This document shows, piece by piece, positions 38,136 through 46,811 of a stretch of DNA of 64,000 bases (its first letter is position 1; each line of letters opens with the position of its first letter). The notes under the pieces were generated by a model. It saw only the letters and a list, made by a program, of their open reading frames with translations, was not told the origin of the DNA and did no database searches. The stretch is from the NCBI GenBank assembly GCA_910577915.1, contig CAJTOM010000001.1, positions 52,721-116,720 of the forward strand. The letters are read 5' to 3'. The DNA is from an uncultured Oscillospiraceae bacterium. Its GTDB lineage: Bacteria; Bacillota; Clostridia; Oscillospirales; Oscillospiraceae. A program made the position numbers and the translations under genes.

Positions 38136-38777
38136 CTACAGATCCACCCGCTCAAACCGCCGCACCCCTACCCGGCAGGCCAGAACGCAGCACAGCGCGT
38201 ACACCAGCCCGCCGGCCGCCAGCACCGGCAGCTGCCGGACCAGAGAGGCCGCGTCCACCCCGTCCAGCCACGCCAGGGCGGGGACATGGACCAGCGCTTC
38301 CATGGCGCACACCCCCAGCGCCAGGGGCGGCAGGGCGGTGAGGAAGGCCACGCCCACCCGGTAGGCTGTCCGATAGAACCGGGCGAAGAAGACCAGGTTG
38401 AACACCCCGTAGAGGGCCAGGGCAAAGCCGTAAAAGGCGGCGTTGGCCTCAATGCCCACCGGATTCCCCTCGGGCAGGTACAGCGTCCGCAGAAAGGCGA
38501 AGGGCAGGGACAGGACCAGCTGCACCAGCTGGACGAACACCGCCAGCAGCAGCTTCCCCCGCACCACGTCCCCCTTCCGCACCGGCAGCAGGGCGGTGTA
38601 AAACACGTCCCTGGTCTCCCGGTCGAACATGAAGGTCTGGAAGAGACCCAGAGCCCCGAAGAAGATCACCACCCCGTAGGGGTAGGCCGGGATGAGCACC
38701 AGAGCCCCCATGAACAGGAAGACAAACACCGACGGGTGGGCCGCCAGGCGCAGCTCCTTGTACAGCAGGTCATACAT
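38136..38777 (-). CDS. ABC-2 type transporter permease
   Basis: A 213-residue protein with six membrane helices, starting MYDLLYKELRLAAHPSVFVF. The pattern of DRETRDVFYTALLPVRKGDVVRGK after the second helix is typical of the ABC-2 permease group found with GntR or XRE regulators. It overlaps the ATPase gene by eight bases, so both form one exporter. Substrate unknown. Confidence 0.85.
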   Translation of the reverse strand: MYDLLYKELRLAAHPSVFVFLFMGALVLIPAYPYGVVIFFGALGLFQTFMFDRETRDVFYTALLPVRKGDVVRGKLLLAVFVQLVQLVLSLPFAFLRTLYLPEGNPVGIEANAAFYGFALALYGVFNLVFFARFYRTAYRVGVAFLTALPPLALGVCAMEALVHVPALAWLDGVDAASLVRQLPVLAAGGLVYALCCVLACRVGVRRFERVDL

Positions 38778-39516
38778 GAACGCTCCTCCTCTCCGCGCGG
38801 ACCATGATCTCCTCCAGGCTCAGCTCATCGCGGTCCTCCGGGGTGCGCAGGTGCCGGAAGGAGCGGATAAACTCCGCCTTTTCCCCGCAGGCCAGAAGCC
38901 TCCCGCCCCGGAGGTAGGCGACGTCGTCGGCGCACCTGTCCAGATCGCTGGTAATGTGGGTGGAGAAGAGGATGCTGCGCTCCCCGCCGGCCGTCAGAGC
39001 CCGGAACAGCTCCAGCAGCTCGTCCCGGCTCACGGGATCCAGCCCGCTGGTGGGCTCGTCGAAGAGGAACAGTCTGGCCCCATGGGACAGGGCCAGGGCG
39101 ATCAGGTACTTCACCCGCATCCCGGCGGACAGCTCCCCCACCCGCTTGCGGCCATCCAGCTCGAAGGCCTCCATGTACCGCCGGCAGGCCTTCTCGTCCC
39201 AGCGCCGGTAGAACCGGCGGGTGACGGCGGTGATGGCGTCCAGCCGCTTGTGCCGGTAGAAGTCGATGCCCCCCAGCACCACGCCCAGCTCCTGCCGGCT
39301 CTCCAGCTCCCCCTCCGGGAAGGGGCGGCCCAGCAGGGTGATGGTCCCCGCGTCGGGGGAGACCAGGTGGAGCAGGGACTTGAGCAGGGTGCTCTTCCCC
39401 GCCCCGTTTTTGCCGATGAGCCCCATAATCCGCCCCTGCTCCAGGGTGAGGGACACCTTGTCCAGAGTGAAGCGGGGGTAGGCCTTGGTCAGGCCCTCCA
39501 CGGCCAGCGCCCTCAT
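38770..39516 (-). CDS. ABC transporter ATP-binding protein
   Basis: A 248-residue ATPase. Walker A is IGKNGAGKSTLLK (about 33-45), the signature ELSAGMRVKYLIALAL is divergent from LSGGQ, Walker B is LFLFDEPTSGLDP, and ILFSTHITSDLDRC holds the switch histidine. It powers the ABC-2 permease that follows. It overlaps the XRE-AbrB regulator gene by four bases (ATGA), so the three genes are coupled: regulator, ATPase, permease. Confidence 0.93.
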   Translation of the reverse strand: MRALAVEGLTKAYPRFTLDKVSLTLEQGRIMGLIGKNGAGKSTLLKSLLHLVSPDAGTITLLGRPFPEGELESRQELGVVLGGIDFYRHKRLDAITAVTRRFYRRWDEKACRRYMEAFELDGRKRVGELSAGMRVKYLIALALSHGARLFLFDEPTSGLDPVSRDELLELFRALTAGGERSILFSTHITSDLDRCADDVAYLRGGRLLACGEKAEFIRSFRHLRTPEDRDELSLEEIMVRAERRSVHV

Positions 39517-40001
39517 GACTCCTCCTCCTGCCTGTCCGCGTCCTGCTGGACCTGGTTGGCCAGCTCCAGCAGGCCCGTGAAAAACTGGGCGGGAACCAGG
39601 GCGATGCCCGCCGTTCCGGGATTGGTGTCCCCCAGCACCACCAGCTCCTCCCCCTTTCCCAGGGAGAAGAGCTCCCGGGCCCGCTTGGGGATGACGATCT
39701 GACCCCGCTCCCCCATCTGCACCACGCCGAAGATGTGCTTCCCCCTGGGGGGCAGCGGCAGGCGGCCGGGCCGCTGGTCGAAGCGGAGCAGATCGTCCAG
39801 GGACACGTCATACAGCGCCGCCAGGGCGTCGCAGCGGAGCAGGTCCGGGGTGGACTCCCCCAGCTCCCACTTGGCCAGGGCCTGGCGGGTCACGCCCACG
39901 GCCTCGGCGGCCTTCTCCTGGCTCAGCCCGCTCAGCCGCCGCAGGGCGGAGAGATTTTGGGCCAGGCAGTTTTTCTGCATCTGATTTGTCGGATCTTTCA
40001 T
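39513..40001 (-). CDS. XRE-type helix-turn-helix fused to an AbrB-like domain
   Basis: A 162-residue regulator with two DNA-binding folds. The XRE helix-turn-helix lies at about 10-68 (LAQNLSALRRLSGLSQEKAAEAVGVTRQALAKWE, in order). A SpoVT/AbrB hairpin lies at about 92-140 (MGERGQIVIPKRARELFSLGKGEELVVLGD, in order), followed by a short helical tail. It heads the ABC exporter operon and is likely its repressor. The ATG at 40001 has GAGGAGGGA upstream. Having two separate DNA-binding domains in one short protein is notable; the AbrB part may instead serve for oligomer formation. Confidence 0.88.
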   Translation of the reverse strand: MKDPTNQMQKNCLAQNLSALRRLSGLSQEKAAEAVGVTRQALAKWELGESTPDLLRCDALAALYDVSLDDLLRFDQRPGRLPLPPRGKHIFGVVQMGERGQIVIPKRARELFSLGKGEELVVLGDTNPGTAGIALVPAQFFTGLLELANQVQQDADRQEEES

Positions 40002-40106
40002 ACCAATCCCTCCTCTGTACCCCCTATTTTACACGGAAATACCGGCATGACAACCAACCGGCGCTGACAAAAGATGTTCGCTTTGGTTGCGTCAGGCGGG
40101 AGCGGC

Positions 40107-40142
40107 AAAACCCCTCGGCCCGGCAATCGCCGGGCCGAGGGG
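40107..40142 (-). terminator. Terminator of clpB
   Basis: CCCCTCGGCCCGGC and GCCGGGCCGAGGGG form a perfect 14-base stem around a four-base loop. On the minus strand it is followed by TTTT. Confidence 0.9.
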
Positions 40143-40152
40143 TCAGCGCCTT

Positions 40153-42747
40153 TTACGCGGTGGCGAAGCGCAGCCGCTCCCCGCCGCTGTCCACGGTGAC
40201 GTGCTGCCCGTCGGAGAGGGTCCCCCGGATCAGCATGGCCGCCAGTTCCGTCTCCACGTACTTCTGCAGGTACCGCTTCACCGGCCGGGCGCCGTAGGCC
40301 GGGGAGTAGCTGGCCTTGGCGATGAAGCGCCGGGCGTCCTCCGTCAGCGTCAGGGTGATGTCCCGGTCCGCCAGGCGGCGGGCCACGGCGGACAGGGCGA
40401 TGTCGATGATGCCGCCGATCTGCGCCTCCGTCAGGGGGGAGAAGACCACGATGTCGTCCACCCGGTTGATGAACTCCGGGCGGAAGCAGTCCCGCAGCTG
40501 GCCCAGGACCCGCTCCTTCACTGCGGGGTCCACGGACCCGTCCTGGCGGATGTTCTCCGTCAGATAGGCGGAGCCGATGTTGCTGGTCATAATGACGATG
40601 GTGTTTTTGAAGTCCACCGTGCGGCCCTGGTTGTCGGTGAGCCGCCCGTCGTCCAGCAGCTGGAGCAGGATGTTGAACACGTCCGGGTGGGCCTTCTCAA
40701 TCTCGTCGAAGAGGACCACGCTGTAGGGCTTGCGGCGCACCGCCTCGGTGAGCTGGCCCCCCTCGTCGTAGCCCACGTAGCCCGGAGGCGCGCCCACCAG
40801 GCGGGAGACGGCGTGCTTCTCCATGTACTCCGACATGTCGATGCGCACCATGTTCCGCTCGTCGTCGAAGAGGGAGGCCGCCAGGGTTTTGGCCAGCTCC
40901 GTCTTGCCCACGCCGGTGGGCCCCAGGAAGATGAAGGACCCGATGGGCCGGTTCTCGTCCTTGAGCCCCGCCCGGCCCCTCAGAATCGCCTCGCTGACGG
41001 CGGCAACCGCCTCCTCCTGGCCGATGACCCGGCGGTGGAGAATCTCCGGGAGCCGCAGGAGCTTGGCCTTCTCGCTCTCCACCAGCTTGCTCACCGGGAT
41101 GCCGGTCCACTTGCTGACCACGGCGGCGATCTCCTCCTCGGTGACCTCCTCCTTCAGGAGGTGGTCCTCCTCTCCGGCGTCCACCCGCCGGCGCTCCTCC
41201 TCCAGCTGCTTCTCCAGCCGGGGCAGGGCGTCGTATTTCAGACGGGCCATCTGCTCCAGGTCATAGCTCCTCTCCGCCTCCTCCATCTGGCGGCGGGTGT
41301 CCTCAATCTCCTGCTTGATGCGCTTGACGCCGGCGATAGACTGCTTCTCGGTCTCCCACTGGGCCCGCATAGCGTCGTTTTTGCTCTTGAGCTCCGCAAG
41401 CTCGGCGTCGATGTGGGCCAGCCGGTTTTTGCTCCCGGCGTCCTCCTCCTTGGTGAGGGCCTGCTTCTCGATCTCCAGCTGCAGAATCTTCCGGCTGATC
41501 TCGTCCAGCTCGGCGGGGAGGCTGTCGATCTCCATGCGGATCTTGCTGGCAGCCTCGTCCATCAGGTCGATGGCCTTGTCCGGCAGGAACCGGTCGGTGA
41601 TATACCGGTCCGACAGACCGGCGCAGGCGATGAGGGCGGCGTCAGTGATGCGCACGCCGTGGTGAATCTCGAAGCGCTCCTTCAATCCCCGGAGGATGGA
41701 GATGGTGTCCTCCACCGTGGGCTGGTCGATGAGCACCTTCTGGAACCGGCGCTCCAGGGCGGCGTCCTTCTCGATATACTTGCGGTACTCGTCCAGGGTG
41801 GTGGCCCCGATGCAGTGGAGCTCTCCCCGGGCCAGCTTGGGCTTGAGGAGGTTGCCCGCGTCCATGCTGCCCTCGGTGCGGCCCGCGCCGACAATGTTGT
41901 GGAGCTCGTCGATGAACAGGAGAATGCGCCCGTCGCTTTGCTCCACCTCGCTGAGCACCGCCTTCAGCCGCTCCTCGAACTCCCCCCGGTACTTGGCCCC
42001 GGCGATGAGAGCGCCCATGTCCAGGGCGAAGATGGTCTTATCCTTGAGCCCCTCCGGCACGTCGCCGTTGAGAATCCGCTGGGCCAGCCCCTCCACCACG
42101 GCGGTTTTGCCCACGCCGGGCTCGCCGATGAGGACGGGGTTGTTCTTTGTCTTCCGGCTCAAAATCTGGATGGTGTGGCGGATCTCCGCATCCCGGCCGA
42201 TGACCGGGTCCAGCTTCCCCTGCCGGGCCATGTCCACCAGGTCCCGGCCGTACTTGGTCAGAGCCTCGTAGCTCTCCTCCGGGTTCTGGCTGGTGACCCG
42301 CTGGCTGCCCCGAACCTTGGTGAGGGCCTGGAGGAGCTTCTCCTTGTCGATGCCGTACTGGCGGAAGATGCGGGCGCCGGGGGTGCCGGTCTCCTCCGCC
42401 AGGGCCAGGTACAGGTGCTCCACGGACACGTACTCATCCTTAAACTGCCCGGCGATGGCCTCCGCCGCCGTCAGCAGCTGGGTGAAGCGCCGGCTGGCGT
42501 AGAGCTGCTCCGCTCCGCCGCCGGAGACCTTGGGCAGGCGGTCCAGCTCCCGCTCAACCTCGCCGGCCAGGGTCTCCACGTCCAGGCCCATGTAGGCCAG
42601 CAGGCGGGGCACCAGCCCCTCCCGCTGGCGCAGCAGGGCCAGGTGCAGGTGTTCGCCCTCCAGCTGCTGCTGGCCGTTGGCGATGGCGATGGACTGGCAG
42701 TCTGCCACCGCCTGCTGGGCGTTCTGGGTGTATTTGTCAAAATTCAT
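40153..42747 (-). CDS. clpB: ATP-dependent chaperone ClpB
   Basis: An 864-residue disaggregase that works with DnaK. It starts [18 protein letters not shown], with two N-terminal Clp repeats, then AAA domain 1 (Walker [18 protein letters not shown]), the coiled-coil M domain (about residues 410-525), and AAA domain 2 ([15 protein letters not shown]). The M domain is what separates ClpB from other Clp ATPases. The ATG at 42747 is the family start and has AAGGAGG upstream; the much longer open frame is not used. A CIRCE lies upstream, so HrcA should control it. It is a single-gene unit closed by a terminator. Confidence 0.97.
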   Translation of the reverse strand: MNFDKYTQNAQQAVADCQSIAIANGQQQLEGEHLHLALLRQREGLVPRLLAYMGLDVETLAGEVERELDRLPKVSGGGAEQLYASRRFTQLLTAAEAIAGQFKDEYVSVEHLYLALAEETGTPGARIFRQYGIDKEKLLQALTKVRGSQRVTSQNPEESYEALTKYGRDLVDMARQGKLDPVIGRDAEIRHTIQILSRKTKNNPVLIGEPGVGKTAVVEGLAQRILNGDVPEGLKDKTIFALDMGALIAGAKYRGEFEERLKAVLSEVEQSDGRILLFIDELHNIVGAGRTEGSMDAGNLLKPKLARGELHCIGATTLDEYRKYIEKDAALERRFQKVLIDQPTVEDTISILRGLKERFEIHHGVRITDAALIACAGLSDRYITDRFLPDKAIDLMDEAASKIRMEIDSLPAELDEISRKILQLEIEKQALTKEEDAGSKNRLAHIDAELAELKSKNDAMRAQWETEKQSIAGVKRIKQEIEDTRRQMEEAERSYDLEQMARLKYDALPRLEKQLEEERRRVDAGEEDHLLKEEVTEEEIAAVVSKWTGIPVSKLVESEKAKLLRLPEILHRRVIGQEEAVAAVSEAILRGRAGLKDENRPIGSFIFLGPTGVGKTELAKTLAASLFDDERNMVRIDMSEYMEKHAVSRLVGAPPGYVGYDEGGQLTEAVRRKPYSVVLFDEIEKAHPDVFNILLQLLDDGRLTDNQGRTVDFKNTIVIMTSNIGSAYLTENIRQDGSVDPAVKERVLGQLRDCFRPEFINRVDDIVVFSPLTEAQIGGIIDIALSAVARRLADRDITLTLTEDARRFIAKASYSPAYGARPVKRYLQKYVETELAAMLIRGTLSDGQHVTVDSGGERLRFATA

Positions 42748-42814
42748 GGGTATGCCTCCTTGTTGGGCTGCTATGTCCCGGGGGACATAGACAGTGTGTT
42801 TCTTTTCACCTGCG

Positions 42815-42843
42815 ATGATACACCTGTTTGAGAGAAATGTAAA
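42815..42843 (-). promoter_or_regulatory. Promoter of clpB
   Basis: On the minus strand TTTACA (42838-42843) and TATCAT (42815-42820) are 17 bases apart. The CIRCE lies just upstream of the -35 box rather than downstream of the -10 box as in hrcA. Confidence 0.65.
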
Positions 42844-42851
42844 GAGGAAAA

Positions 42852-42878
42852 TTAGCACTCCCGTGACAAGAGTGCTAA
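42852..42878. promoter_or_regulatory. Second CIRCE operator, upstream of clpB
   Basis: TTAGCACTC and GAGTGCTAA with a nine-base spacer, identical in both arms to the hrcA CIRCE at 8705. It also lies about 50 bases before the citXG promoter on the plus strand, but clpB is the sensible target. Confidence 0.96.
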
Positions 42879-42929
42879 TTTTCTGTGAACGGAATGTGAA
42901 TTTTCCCGCGGCCCGCCGGCAATTCCCCC

Positions 42930-42958
42930 TTGACGGCGGGGGCCGGGGCTGATAGGCT
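42930..42958 (+). promoter_or_regulatory. Promoter of citXG
   Basis: TTGACG (42930-42935) and TAGGCT (42953-42958) are 17 bases apart. The -35 is good and the -10 is weak. Confidence 0.5.
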
Positions 42959-42994
42959 GATAGAATCAGCGCGGCTGAAGGGAGGAGGACAGGT

Positions 42995-44257
42995 ATGAGA
43001 GAGATCACGCTGCAGGAGGTGCTGGACGCGCGGGAGGCCCGGGCAGAGCGCCAGCGGCGGCTGCTGGCGCAGTGGGGGCAGCCCCTGCTGAGCTGCACCC
43101 TGAACATCGCCGGTCCGGTGAAGCGCTCGGCGCTGGGGGACTTCCTCTTCCGGGAGACCCTGCAGGCCCTGGAGGGAGCTCTGGGGGACCGGCTGCTGCA
43201 CCGGGAGACCCTGGCGGCGGAGACGGGGCCGGAGGCCCTTCTGGTGTGCGCGCTGCCGGCGGAGGCGGTCAAGGCACTGGGGGAGTCCCTGGAGGACAGC
43301 GGCCCCGCCGGGCGGCTGCTGGATCTGGACGTCATCGGCCCGGAGGGGGAGAAGCGCTCCCGGAGGAGCCCCCGGCCCTGCCTGGTGTGCGGCGGGCCGG
43401 CGGGTCCCTGCGCCCGCAGCCGGGCCCACGGCCTGACCGCCGTCCAGCGGGAGACGGAGCGGCGGCTGCGGACGTTTGCCGCCGGGCGGCTGGGGGAGCT
43501 GGCGGTGGAGGCTTTGGAGGCGGAGGTGGCGCTGACCCCCAAGCCCGGCCTGGTGGACCGGCGCAACAGCGGGGCCCACCGGGACATGGACCTGCCCCTC
43601 TTCCGCCGCTCCGCCGAAAGCCTGGCGCCCTACTTCCGCCGGGCGGCGGCGCTGGGCATGGAGGCGGCGGCGTGCATGCCGGAGCTCCAGCGGGCGGGCC
43701 GGGCGGCGGAGGAGACCATGCTGGCCGCCACGGCCGGGGTCAACACCCACAAGGGGGCGGTGTACGCCTTCGGGCTGGTGCTGGCGGGCCTGGGGTCCGT
43801 GCTGGTCCGGGGCGGGGACGTGTTTGAGACCGCCGCCGCCCTGGCGCAGGCGGGACAGCCCCCGGAGGCCGGTACCCACGGCGGCCGTGCGGCCCGGCTC
43901 TACGGCGCGGGGGGCGCCCGGGGGGAGGCGCTGGCGGGCTTTCCCCACGCCCGGCGGGCCTGGGAGGCCCTGGGAGCGGGTGGGCCCTACGCCGCCCTGC
44001 TGACCCTGCTGGCGGAGGTGGAGGACACCAACCTGCTCCACCGGGGCGGCCCCGCGGGGCTGGCCTTCGTCCGGGAGGAGGCCCGGTCCATCCTGGCGGG
44101 GCCGCAGGCGGCCTGGAGCAGCCGGCTGGAGGCGCTGGACGGCGCCTGCATCGCGCGGAACCTGTCCCCCGGCGGCAGCGCCGACCTGCTGGCGCTGGCC
44201 CTGCTGCTGGGGCGGACGGAGGAGGTGTGGCGGGAGGGCGCTATAAAATTTGCCTGA
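42995..44257 (+). CDS. citXG: CitX-CitG fusion: citrate lyase prosthetic-group synthase and transferase
   Basis: A 420-residue two-domain protein. The CitX part (about 1-150; [18 protein letters not shown] and [17 protein letters not shown]) transfers the phosphoribosyl-dephospho-CoA arm to apo-citrate lyase. The CitG part (about 160-410; [22 protein letters not shown] and [15 protein letters not shown]) makes that arm from dephospho-CoA and ATP. A short Cys-rich joint ([11 protein letters not shown]) lies between them. Both domains look complete. No citDEF, citC or citrate transporter is in the window, so its target must be encoded elsewhere. The ATG has GGGAGGAGGACAGGT upstream. Confidence 0.92.
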   Translation: MREITLQEVLDAREARAERQRRLLAQWGQPLLSCTLNIAGPVKRSALGDFLFRETLQALEGALGDRLLHRETLAAETGPEALLVCALPAEAVKALGESLEDSGPAGRLLDLDVIGPEGEKRSRRSPRPCLVCGGPAGPCARSRAHGLTAVQRETERRLRTFAAGRLGELAVEALEAEVALTPKPGLVDRRNSGAHRDMDLPLFRRSAESLAPYFRRAAALGMEAAACMPELQRAGRAAEETMLAATAGVNTHKGAVYAFGLVLAGLGSVLVRGGDVFETAAALAQAGQPPEAGTHGGRAARLYGAGGARGEALAGFPHARRAWEALGAGGPYAALLTLLAEVEDTNLLHRGGPAGLAFVREEARSILAGPQAAWSSRLEALDGACIARNLSPGGSADLLALALLLGRTEEVWREGAIKFA

Positions 44258-44273
44258 AAGTGGGATTTGTCAC

Positions 44274-44302
44274 TTGACAGAGCAGGTCCCAGGCTGTACT
44301 AT
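44274..44302 (+). promoter_or_regulatory. Promoter of nrdD
   Basis: TTGACA (44274-44279) and TACTAT (44297-44302) with a 17-base spacer. The first NrdR box covers the -10 element. Confidence 0.8.
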
Positions 44303-44342
44303 ATATGCATTCGTGTCAATTGGTATCTACTATATCTTGTGT
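44296..44342. promoter_or_regulatory. Tandem NrdR boxes upstream of nrdD
   Basis: Box 1 is GTACTATATATGCATT (44296-44311) and box 2 is CTACTATATCTTGTGT (44327-44342). They match the consensus acaCwAtATaTwgtgt at about 10 and 12 of 16 positions, with the core best kept. They are 31 bases apart, the three-helical-turn distance usual for NrdR pairs. NrdR would repress nrdD when dATP is high. Confidence 0.8.
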
Positions 44343-44413
44343 TTATAGGGCGGACACTCCGTTCCATGAGCGAAGAGAGAGGAAAATCCATATTTCACTG
44401 AGGAGAAGACGGA

Positions 44414-46738
44414 ATGACGATTGAAAAGTTGAAGAAACGGGACGGACGCGTGGTGGAGTTCGACAAGGAGAAGATTGCCGCCGCGATCGCCAAGGCCTTT
44501 GAGGCCACCTACAAGCCGGGGCAGGAGGAGATGGCCCGCTCCCTGGCGGAGGAGGTTCTCTCCATTCTGGAGGTGGAGGGGGCGGCCGCCCCGGAGGTGG
44601 AGCACATCCAGGACATCGTGGAAAAGGTGCTCATGGACAAGGGCTATATCCAGACCGCCAAGGCCTACATCCTCTACCGCAACGAGCGCAGCCGGGTGCG
44701 GGAGATGAATACCCGCCTGATGAAGACCTACGAGGACATCACCTTCTCCGACGCGGTGGACTCCGACGTGAAGCGGGAGAACGCCAACATCAACGGCGAC
44801 ACCGCCATGGGCTCCATGCTCAAGTACGGCAGCGAGGGGGCCAAGCAGTTCTACCAGATGTTCGTCCTCAAGCCCGAGCACGCCAGGGCCCACCAGGAGG
44901 GGGACATCCACATCCACGACCTGGATTTCTACACCCTGACCACCACCTGCTGTCAGATCGACATCAAAAAGCTCTTCAAGGGCGGCTTCTCCACCGGCCA
45001 CGGCTATCTGCGGGAGCCCAACGACATCGCCTCCTATGCGGCCCTTGCCTGCATCGCCATCCAGTCCAACCAGAACGACCAGCACGGTGGACAGGCCATC
45101 GTCAACTTCGACTACGGCATGGCCGACGGCGTGAAGAAGACCTTCCGCCGCTACTACACCCGCAACCTGGCCAAGGCCCTGATGCTCTGGCACGAGATGG
45201 AGGACCCGGAGGAGGAGCTCAAGGCCCTGCGCAAGCGCATCGAGCGGGAGAAGGGCCTCTATCCCCGGCTGGAACAGTGCCAGCCCTATCTGGACGAGGA
45301 GCTGCCCTGCCTGGTGGAGGCCTACGGCGATGAGGAGCGGATGCGGAAGGCCCAGGCCATGGCCGTCCACTACGCGGAGAAGGAGACCGACCGGGCCGCC
45401 TTCCAGGCCATGGAGGCCTTTATCCACAACCTGAACACCATGCACAGCCGGGCCGGGGCCCAAACCCCCTTCTCCTCCATCAACTACGGCATGGACACCT
45501 CTCCCGAGGGGCGCATGGTCATGCGCAACCTGCTGCTGACCACCGAGGAGGGCCTGGGCAACGGGGAGACCCCCATCTTCCCCATCCAGATCTTCCGGGT
45601 GAAGGAGGGCGTCAACTACAACCCCGGCGACCCCAACTACGACCTGTTCAAGCTGGCCTGCCAGTGCTCCGCCAAGCGGCTCTTCCCCAACTTTTCCTTT
45701 GTAGACGCCCCCTTCAACCTCCAGTACTACGACCCCCGGCGGCCGGAGACGGAGGTGGCCTACATGGGCTGCCGCACGCGGGTGATCTCCAACGTCTACG
45801 ACCCTGACCGCCAGCAGTGCAACCAGCGGGGCAACCTGAGCTTCACCTCCATCAACCTCCCCCGGATCGCCATCAAGTCCAAGGGGGATCTGGACATCTT
45901 CTTCGACGAGCTGGACCGGAAGATGGACCTGTGCGTGGACCAGCTGCTGGAGCGTTTTGAGATTCAGGCCCGCAAGCACGTCTACAACTTTCCCTTCCTC
46001 ATGGGTCAAGGGGTCTGGCTGGACAGCGAGAAGCTGGCCTGGACCGACGAGGTCCGGGAGGTGCTCAAGCATGGCACCCTCTCCGTGGGCTTCATCGGCC
46101 TGGCGGAGACCCTGGTGGCCCTGACGGGCAAGCACCACGGCGAGAGCGAGCACAGCCAGCGCCTGGGCCTGGAGATCATCGCCCGGATGCGGGCCCGGAT
46201 GGACGCGGAGAGCCAGAAGACGGGGCTGAACTTCTCCCTGCTGGCCACGCCGGCCGAGGGGCTGTCCGGCCGGTTCATCCGCATCGACAAGCAGAAGTTC
46301 GGCATCATCCCCGGCGTCACGGACCGGGACTACTACACCAACAGCTTCCATGTCCCCGTCTACTACCCCGTCAGCGCCTTTGAGAAGATCAAGCTGGAGG
46401 CCCCTTACCACGCCCTGACCAACGCCGGCCACATCAGCTACGTGGAGATGGACGGCGACCCGCTCAAGAACCTGGACGCCTTTGAAAAGGTGGTCCGGTG
46501 CATGAAGGAGGCGGGCATCGGCTACGGCTCCGTCAACCACCCGGTGGACCGGGACCCCTGCTGCGGCTACACCGGCATTATCGACGACGAGTGCCCCGGC
46601 TGCGGCCGCCACGAGGCCGACGGGCGCATCGGCTTTGAGCGCATCCGCCGCATCACCGGGTATCTGGTGGGCACCATGGACCGCTGGAACGACGCCAAGA
46701 GCTCCGAGGAGACGGAGCGGGTGAAGCACCATATCTGA
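44414..46738 (+). CDS. nrdD: Anaerobic (class III) ribonucleoside-triphosphate reductase
   Basis: A 774-residue glycyl-radical enzyme that makes dNTPs without oxygen. The N-terminal ATP-cone (about 1-95; KKRDGRVVEFDKEKIAAAI) is the dATP sensor. The central barrel has HIHDLDFYTLTTTCCQIDI and the active-site cysteines. The C-terminal zinc motif is CCGYTGIIDDECPGCGR, followed by the radical-glycine region RRITGYLVGTMDRWN. GAGGAGAAGACGGA lies before the ATG. It has its own promoter with NrdR boxes. The activating enzyme nrdG, usually next door, is not here; the next gene is convergent. Confidence 0.96.
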   Translation: MTIEKLKKRDGRVVEFDKEKIAAAIAKAFEATYKPGQEEMARSLAEEVLSILEVEGAAAPEVEHIQDIVEKVLMDKGYIQTAKAYILYRNERSRVREMNTRLMKTYEDITFSDAVDSDVKRENANINGDTAMGSMLKYGSEGAKQFYQMFVLKPEHARAHQEGDIHIHDLDFYTLTTTCCQIDIKKLFKGGFSTGHGYLREPNDIASYAALACIAIQSNQNDQHGGQAIVNFDYGMADGVKKTFRRYYTRNLAKALMLWHEMEDPEEELKALRKRIEREKGLYPRLEQCQPYLDEELPCLVEAYGDEERMRKAQAMAVHYAEKETDRAAFQAMEAFIHNLNTMHSRAGAQTPFSSINYGMDTSPEGRMVMRNLLLTTEEGLGNGETPIFPIQIFRVKEGVNYNPGDPNYDLFKLACQCSAKRLFPNFSFVDAPFNLQYYDPRRPETEVAYMGCRTRVISNVYDPDRQQCNQRGNLSFTSINLPRIAIKSKGDLDIFFDELDRKMDLCVDQLLERFEIQARKHVYNFPFLMGQGVWLDSEKLAWTDEVREVLKHGTLSVGFIGLAETLVALTGKHHGESEHSQRLGLEIIARMRARMDAESQKTGLNFSLLATPAEGLSGRFIRIDKQKFGIIPGVTDRDYYTNSFHVPVYYPVSAFEKIKLEAPYHALTNAGHISYVEMDGDPLKNLDAFEKVVRCMKEAGIGYGSVNHPVDRDPCCGYTGIIDDECPGCGRHEADGRIGFERIRRITGYLVGTMDRWNDAKSSEETERVKHHI

Positions 46739-46759
46739 GGACCTTCCCATCTCGCGCGA

Positions 46760-46788
46760 AGAGGCCGCCGGCGATGCCGGCGGCCTCT
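46760..46788. terminator. Hairpin between convergent nrdD and trpB2
   Basis: GAGGCCGCCGGC and GCCGGCGGCCTC form a perfect 12-base stem around GAT, followed by TCTCTGTT. The T content is moderate. Confidence 0.75.
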
Positions 46789-46811
46789 CTCTGTTCAGTT
46801 TGCGCCGCCCC

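Noticed and set aside
40087..42831. A 914-residue open frame on the plus strand opposite clpB
   Set aside because: It is the antisense shadow of clpB. GC-rich codons leave few stops in the opposite frames, and the translation is low-complexity with no motif.
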